Shown: positions 57,789 to 64,000 of the stretch, piece by piece | Layout of the letters: every line of letters starts with the position of its first letter | Position numbering within the stretch: position 1 is the stretch's first letter | Source of the DNA: Daedaleopsis sinensis | Lineage: Eukaryota > Basidiomycota > Agaricomycetes > Polyporales > Polyporaceae | Assembly: GCA_033807695.1 (NCBI GenBank) | Contig: CM066301.1 | Location: forward strand, 4,526,001 to 4,590,000 | Direction: 5' to 3' | DNA length: 64,000 nt | Translations under genes and position numbers: made by a program | Notes under the pieces: generated by a model | What the model was told of the DNA's origin: nothing | Database searches by the model: none | Seen by the model: the letters and a program-made list of their open reading frames with translations, nothing else

Positions 57789-59185
57789 ATGGATCCGACT
57801 CAGCACATACCGTCCACCCCCTCCTCGTCGCGCAAACGGTCGCGCGAGAACGAGACCCCTAGCCAGAGGCAGAAGCGCGAGAAGGCGGCTGAAAGGCAGC
57901 GGCGGAAGCGCGAGCGCGACCGACTCGCCGGCCAGGCCGGCTTGCAGCAGAACATCCTCGCGATGGCCCAGCAACAGGCCCAGCAAGTCCCCCCGCCACA
58001 GATGGAGGTTGCGCCCCCACCCATGTCGTCGCCCGAGGAGGAGCAGCTCGCGAACGAGTACAAGGGCGGGGACCTCACCGCCGAGGATGTGGCCAAGCGG
58101 GACCGCATCAGGGCCGCCGCGCGAGAACGGCAGCGGAAGCACCGCGCGCTCGCCAAGGCCCGCAAGCTGCGCGAGCTCGGGCTCGACATGGGCAACGAGA
58201 TCCTCCCGGGCATGGACGAGGTCCAGTACCGGATGAACGCCGAGGGCCAGTACCAGCCCGTCATGGAGATGCCCCCGCACCCACACCCGCACTCGCAGCC
58301 GCACCCGATGCACGAGCCCCCGTTCCCGCAGGGCCAGCCGTTGGGCGGGCAGACCTTCGCGAGCACCCTCCTGCTCTCCTTCTCGTGCGCGCCGCTCCTC
58401 AAGCAACACCTCCTCCGGACGCTCTCCATGACGAACGAGGAGCTTGCGTCTCTCGAGCCGATCATCGCTCAGGCCTGGGATCACTGGGATCAGCAGGTGC
58501 GAATCTCTCGCCACTAGTTCCATCTACCGCTGCTTACTTTGCATGCATTCGACCCATCTCCCCGCGTCTACCTACTCTCCGCGTACCTCTGCATGCATCT
58601 GGTCACATTCTCCGCCTATTCCATCTTCATTGAACACACTATGAACACACTACATGCATGACCCACCTCTACCCACTCGCTACTCACTGTGCCTGCATCC
58701 GGCTCCTCCTTGCGCACCCACAGCGACGGATGCATTATGTTCAAGCCCAGCACGCGCCCAAGCCCCCCGACAACTCCGCGCTCACCGACCCCGCCGCGAA
58801 CTACCCCCCAATGGGCGAGCACGTTCAAGGACATCCGTACGTGCACGACCCCGCGCAGGCGACGAACGATTTTCGCGCGCGCTTCCACCGGCCGCTCGTT
58901 GCACCTTCGCCCTTCCGTTCCACGGTCGTCGGCGGTTCTACGCCTGCGGATGGTAATGCGCAGCAGCAGCAGCAGCAGATGTCTGCGTCCGCGCCCCCTG
59001 GAGGGCCGTCCGTCCCATCGGCCTCGGGGGTTAACGGAGCGGCGACGGCGGGAGAAGGATCGATCAGCGCGGGCACCAGTGTGCAGGAGCAACGTACGGT
59101 CCCGAACGCGGCGACGATCGACCCGCAGCTGGGCCAGGCGCGAGACGAGGCGGCAGGGGTAGCAGGCAAGCTCGAGCGGTCATAA
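57789..59185 (+). CDS. basic, Gln/Pro-rich conserved fungal protein
   Basis: Exons 57789-58496 and 58724-59185; 389 residues. Two basic, Arg-rich helical stretches (KREKAAERQRRKRERDRL, about 30-48; RIRAAARERQRKHRALAKAR, about 105-125) resemble bZIP-like basic regions but lack the invariant Asn and a clear leucine zipper. A His/Pro-rich segment (HPHPHSQPHP), a helical block (LSMTNEELASLEPIIAQAW), and a low-complexity C-terminus with a poly-Gln run follow. Nuclear localisation and a DNA/RNA-related role are inferences. The 227-nt intron is longer than the others here. No family name recognised. Confidence 0.7.
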
Positions 59186-59479
59186 ACTCAGGCGAGGCTA
59201 GCGGCGGAACAAGTTGCTTGCTCCCGACCTAGAGCGGGCGCGAGGTTCCGGGCTACTCCCTGAGTGTATCGGATACTGTGTTCTGAGTGCGGGTCTGGAG
59301 GATGGCAGACGGTGGCGGAGAGGGTGTGTAAAGCTTATTCGTGGGGCGATGCGTACGTGTGTTCTGTATCCTGCTGACCCGGACTTGGTAGTTGTATGGT
59401 TCGCAAAGTGTTGTGTATTATAATAGCTCACTCCCGTATTCCTAGGCCTTCCGAGCAGAATGTGCGAGTCGTGGGCAGC

Positions 59480-59850
59480 GGGTGAGGAGGCGAAGAGGCG
59501 GTCCGGGTGGGCGGATACTGCCAGAGAGACGAGCAGAAATGGCCGGAGAGACTCGGACAAACCGAGATGGCCAGAGAGACAAACCGAGACTCTGGGAGAT
59601 TTCTGGGGGCATTTCTGCCCCTGGTTCTCCGGGAGGCTGGGGGTGATTTCTGGGCGGATTCCTGCCCTGGTTCTCCGGGAGGATGAAGAAGAGGCCCTGG
59701 GTTTCTGGGGAGACATGGCTGCTGGGTTTCTGTGTGGAGGCTGCTGGGTTTCTGGGTGGATGCTGCTGGTTTGCTGGGGGAGGCGGGCCAGGGACTTTCA
59801 GGAGGAGGAGACCGCTGGGGTGATTTCTGGGAGGAGGAAGATGCATTGTA
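59480..59850. repeat. minisatellites at the end of segment A'
   Basis: G-rich tandem units around GATTTCTGGG(A/C)GG and CTGCTGGGTTTCTG, plus GGCCAGAGAGACAAACCGAGA-type units at 59555-59595. This is the reverse complement of the block at 19331-19640, but longer. Confidence 0.75.
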
Positions 59851-59885
59851 TTCGCCGTACAGTAGTTCCAAGAAATATTGATTCA

Positions 59886-60811
59886 CTAGAACGGCCGTAC
59901 ATCCGTGTACCCCGCAAGCATGTCGTCCACAAACAGCACCTCCTCGTCCCCAATCCTCCCCGCGCTCCCGCCGTTCCATGCCCCGAGCGCGTGGTCAATC
60001 ACATACAGCGCCGTGTGCGGCCCCTTCCTCGGGTGACGCAGCTCCCGCCCCTCCGGATTCGTCACCGGCCGCGCCCGCGCCAGCTTCGTGTCCGCCCGCT
60101 GACGGTGTTCCTCCCGCTCTCCCGCCTCCCCGCTCGCCGGTCCGAACAGCACGGGTTCGAGCGTGTGTGCGTGAAGCACCACCTGCCGTCCATGCACCTC
60201 AGATGGTCCGCCGGTCGACATCCCACTCGCCGCGCCCGGGCCCGCCGTCGGACTCGGAGGCGGCACACCAGGGAGAATACTCTCCGGATCGTGCAGAGCA
60301 CGCGCCCGCCGCTCCGGCGCCGCCCGCACGAACTTCAGCTTCTTGTCGTCCCACAGCGCCCGGATGATGAGCAGCGACTTGAGCCCGCCCTTTATCGAGC
60401 TCAAGTTCGCGAACGGCATCCCCTCCGGCCATCCCTCCATCTCCACGTTGTACGTCCACACGATGATCCGCCCGTACCGCTCCGCCGTCCACCACATCTC
60501 TGCGCCCACCAGCCCCGTCCGCATGACTGACACCTGTTAGCATCGGACGCAGACAGTCGCCGTGAGCGCGAGAACTCACCGAGTGCGGCGTTGATGTCGC
60601 TCCGCAGACCCTCGCGCAGGACATCCCGCCGAGGCTTTCGCTTTCGTCGTGCTTTGGCGTCCGTCAGGACAGGGTCGAACGCAATGAACGACTGCGACTG
60701 TCACGGTAGCATAGAAAGTGAGGTAGGTTCATGCCTGCAACTCGGCGTACTCACCATATCGAGTCGAGTCGAGTCCGAGGAACTTGAAGGGGTGCCCAGG
60801 AGAGGAGACAT
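59886..60811 (-). CDS. conserved hypothetical protein of segment A'
   Basis: Exons 60811-60755, 60697-60580, 60526-59886; 271 residues. Same exon structure as the gene at 18326-19261. Exon 2 encodes nearly the same basic peptide, and exon 3 is about 90% similar with the EMEGWPEGMPFANLSSI and HPRKGPHTALYVIDHALG blocks intact. The first exon differs (MSPLLGTPSSSS versus MSPLQCTTSSAS), and the Pro-rich linker is four residues shorter. Function unknown. Both copies being intact argues against simple decay. Confidence 0.75.
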
Positions 60812-63777
60812 GGTGGTCAATGTACAACTTGAACTCGAAGGTTCAAGTCCGACCGTTCCTCCCAGATGCGACCTCGGTGATCTCGGACCTTGGTACATTA
60901 CCATATCTTGTCGCTCGCCCTGCTCGGATCGGTCCGACTAACCCTGTGGCCGCTCCAGACGCCTCAGAGCGCTCCGGTCTTCCATTCCTTGCGCTGTAGA
61001 CAGATCATGAGCTTGTACATCATACAATCAATACACGAGCCCAGTACCACTCCTGCTCGTTCACGTACCAGAAATCATGCTGCACGACTGTGTGCGAGAG
61101 TCGCCCCATGCGGCGGCCGGCGAGGAGCTGCAGTCAAGAGAGCAGATCAGACGGAGGCTGAGGTCCGTGTGCCAGAGGGAAGGAGAGAGCCATTCGAAGA
61201 GCACCACCGTGCTGGCACTCGGCTCGGCTTGTTCGGGGAACGTTGCACGGTCGAGACTGCTTGAGCTCTTTAGCATGGCTCGCCCGCGTGTACACGCCGC
61301 CATGCGTGCCCTGCTTGACGTTTAGTGTCAAAGGTTAGCACGGATTTGTGAACAGACGTACCTATTCGTACACACGGAGACAGCCGTCTCGAGAGAGCGA
61401 TAGCCATCTTCAGAAAGTCCGAGCTCAATCGGCTCTTGCGCCGAGTCGTTCAGGGCCGCCTTTCCGGCAGAACGTGTACGATGTCAGTCGTCCGAATACG
61501 AAGTGTTGCATGGCAACTCACCAGTCTGATGCCGCACATCGACCACATCCTAAGATCTGCCGCTGGACATACCTTGCAGACAGACTCGCGCACGGAATGT
61601 CTGACAGTGTTGTCGCGGAGTTGCACGCCGGCGAGCGAGCAGTAGGACGGATGTCAGAGGTGCCAGCTTTTTCAGAAGGGTGAATGGAAGCCGTGTCGGG
61701 CAGGAGAAACCATAGGGTTCCACCTCTGGCGCGTGGAATGGTTCAGCGCCGCGATCCGGACCCTTTCAGCAGAAGAAGTTCTCACTGGCAGCGTCCATCG
61801 TATGACGTCTCCTGAGTACCAGCCAGCTGTAGACCGAGTACTGCACGTCCGGACTTACCGTTCCCATATCCGCGGGACTGTCCGTGACAGCTGGAGGTTG
61901 TCCAGAACATTTTACCGTCGCACAGAGACGTACCTACTAGTGTTCGTACATAGCACTGACGAACAGTCCTACGGACTCGGAGAATCGAGCTTCGAGCTCA
62001 TGGAGCCTGCTTAGGAGAGCAGCACGGGGTGAAGCATCCGCTGAGTCCCGTCTCGAGAGCTCAGTGTGCTCTCGCTGAGGGACTCATGCCGATTAGTACC
62101 GCCCTGCGTGCCATCTAGCAGTTTAAATTCTGCATCCTGTAGGCTAGGTACATCAGATTGTCTGCCGTAGATTTCTATGTCGGCACTCACCAATCTCACA
62201 GTCCACGCCACACGACCCTGCATAGTACATTGAGCATCATACATGTACGCGGATTCACATCCAGTAGCGGACTTACTCGTGTACGGAGAGCCGAAAAGAC
62301 GGACCGGATGAGCGTCGACTCAGGTCAAAATCAGACCGCGGTCATGGACGCACAGAGCTGAATATTGAGGCAACAATATCTGGAGCCGACTTGAGGCCAG
62401 GACGTGCTGACCGGCTCCTGCCAGTGCTCGGGGAATGAGCCAGGGTCGGGGACGGCGTCGAGCTGCCGCGCTCGCACTCGCACTCGCATTCGCACTCACA
62501 CTCACACTCGCAGACTCCAACCGAGTCTCGCGAGTGCTCCGTGCTGCGTGCTCTGCCCATCTGCGCCTTCGTTCGCGAGGACTCAAATGCGCGGACCGTC
62601 GAGATGCACGCGCCCACTGCGCTCTGCGGGATCGACGTTGACCGTTCAACGACGGGCAGCAGCGCACTGGCACGTCGTCCTCTGCCCGGGTCGAGCACAA
62701 GCACGAGGTTGCGGTGGCGACGGACGACGCAGCGCGGCTGACAGCGGACGAGCTTCCGCGCCGTCTTCCCTCTCGGCGCGTCCGAGGAGGGCGAGCGACG
62801 GGAACCCGCTCTGGAGCACACGCTCGAGAAGCCGGATGTCTGAGTCCGGCCGCGGTGTTTCGCACACGGTGCAGTGTGCACGACGAGAGACTGGAACTCG
62901 CGATTGTCGTTGAGATACGCTGGATAGACATACCTGCGCATGTTTGTTAGAGCGGTACATGGATAACTTGAAGACGGGGTCATGCAGCGTACCCACAGAG
63001 TGCACGAGTTCTGGGTCCGCGGGAGAGACACGAACGGTCAGGCCTCAGGGTCCGTCCTGACTGGGTCGTGATGGCGCTCGACTGCCGTGCTATCGCACGT
63101 CCGAGCGCACGCGGAGGCGAGCACCCTCCATACACATGTACGGCGGAGGGATCAGCCAGTCGCGCGGTGTCGGCCATCGGCCTCGTCCCTCGGCGGGATA
63201 CCCAGATACGACGGCGACTTGAGCCGTCGACTCCACGTCCTGCGCGTCGAGCACGAGTGCACGCCGTCCGCGCAGTGTGCACCTGCTCGAACGGCCTCGT
63301 TAGTATTCGATGTGCAGGGCATGACACAGTCGCGACGGGAGAGCCCGCCGCGCGACTGGCCGCGGTGACCGAGCCATCCTCTCGTTGCTCGCTACCGGTC
63401 ACCACGCACGTCCGCACACGCCGCCATGTGTGCGACGCATCTCGTGCCGAGTCCTGTCTCTCGGAGGGCCCATCGCGGCGGCGCGCCCCGTTATTCGAGT
63501 CTAGATCTAGACCGGCGCCGGCACGACTCGGATGGCGGCCGCATGCACGCACGACCTGGCAGGCCCTCTGGAGTCTGCGACGCCCGGACGCGAGAGCCTC
63601 ACGTGTTGTGCGGCGTGCGAATGGGAGCACGGACGGGCGAGGAGGAGGAGGAGGTACTTAGCCTCGCTCGCCGCGAGAGGCCCGGGAAGCCGCCCCCGTC
63701 CGAGTCCCACCTCTGTCGCCGCTGCAACTCGCTCACCCGTCGTTGTGCACGCGGCGCGCGTCGTCGTCGAGCTTCTG

Positions 63778-63993
63778 TCTGGGTACGTACTCACCTCTGA
63801 GCTCCTCGCGTTCGGTGCGGCGCTGACTGCGTCGTCTCCAGCCCGTCGGCGTTGACGTAGCAGATCGCGGCGGCCTGCAGGGTGCGTGGCGGTGGCGAGT
63901 GCGTTGTCCGCCGCCGCGTCCGTCGTCGACTTGGAGCTTCTGTCCGGGTATGTACTCACCTTGGGGTCCTCGCGTTCGGTGCGCTGACTGCAT
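63778..63993 (-). repeat. tandem GTGAGTACRTACCC-containing units
   Basis: Read on the minus strand, GGTGAGTACATACCCGGACAG (about 63962) and GGTGAGTACGTACCCAGACAG (about 63800) recur about 160 bp apart, each preceded by CACCGAACGCGAGGA. A single related unit is in segment A at about 14219. Each copy contains a strong 5' splice-site-like word. The array may continue beyond the window. Confidence 0.65.
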
Positions 63994-64000
63994 CCTCTCC

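Larger units (their letters stand above)
59478..64000. repeat. segmental duplication A' (inverted copy of A)
   Basis: Diverged reverse complement of 14140-19640, running to the right edge of the window. It holds one unit of the 1.24 kb repeat where segment A holds two. The order (minisatellite, three-exon gene, non-coding body, GTGAGTACGTACCC elements) is the same as in A when read on the minus strand. Confidence 0.85.

Noticed and set aside
1..64000. CRISPR arrays, bacterial insertion sequences, telomeric TTAGGG arrays, rRNA
   Set aside because: None found. The gene content is eukaryotic and there are no regularly spaced short repeats or telomere-type runs.

Overview
The window looks like a fungal nuclear chromosome, most likely an agaricomycete basidiomycete (Polyporales-like). 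The genes are intron-rich, with short introns (about 40-70 nt) that mostly start GTACGT or GTGAGT. The gene families also fit: MYND-finger proteins with long helical N-termini, a DUF6534-type membrane protein, a GMC oxidoreductase, a secreted App1-like phosphatase, and fungal forms of Iml1, Vps41, Cox16, Rpn6, Rpn7 and adenylosuccinate synthetase. No bacterial, CRISPR or phage features were seen. Exon models were built by hand from splice signals, reading frame and family knowledge. For every complete multi-exon gene the summed exon length is a multiple of three.

Layout. 1-2024 (-) is a MYND-family gene cut by the left edge. 2941-8012 (-) is a P4-type lipid flippase with a histidine-rich tail. 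9354-14100 holds a repeat-containing disordered protein, a 43-residue putative membrane protein, and copy B1 of a 2.2 kb duplication (calmodulin-like gene plus a second small membrane protein). 14140-19640 is segment A: gene-poor, internally tandem-repeated, with one three-exon gene and a minisatellite end. 19643-21825 is copy B2, abutting segment A. 22013-31855 (+) carries a disordered conserved protein, a second MYND gene, a secreted App1-like protein and a third MYND gene. 32626-37622 (+) is IML1. 38280-39671 (+) is an F-box gene. 40105-44488 is the divergent pair VPS41 (-) and COX16 (+). 45106-47769 (-) is a 16-exon GMC oxidoreductase. 49025-51349 (+) is a 21-exon DUF6534 gene. 51653-55264 is the divergent proteasome pair RPN7 (-) and RPN6 (+). 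55840-57529 (+) is ADE12. 57789-59185 (+) is a basic/Gln-rich protein. 59478-64000 is segment A', an inverted copy of segment A that runs to the right edge.

How the parts relate. The middle (32-59 kb) is a conserved housekeeping block: TORC1 control (Iml1), vacuolar fusion (Vps41), cytochrome oxidase assembly (Cox16), proteasome lid (Rpn6/Rpn7) and purine synthesis (ADE12). It is flanked by plastic DNA: the A/A' inverted duplication, the B1/B2 direct duplication and three dispersed MYND paralogues. The most interesting material is in this plastic part: the A/A' segment with its own conserved gene, and a small membrane-protein family kept in frame across three copies.
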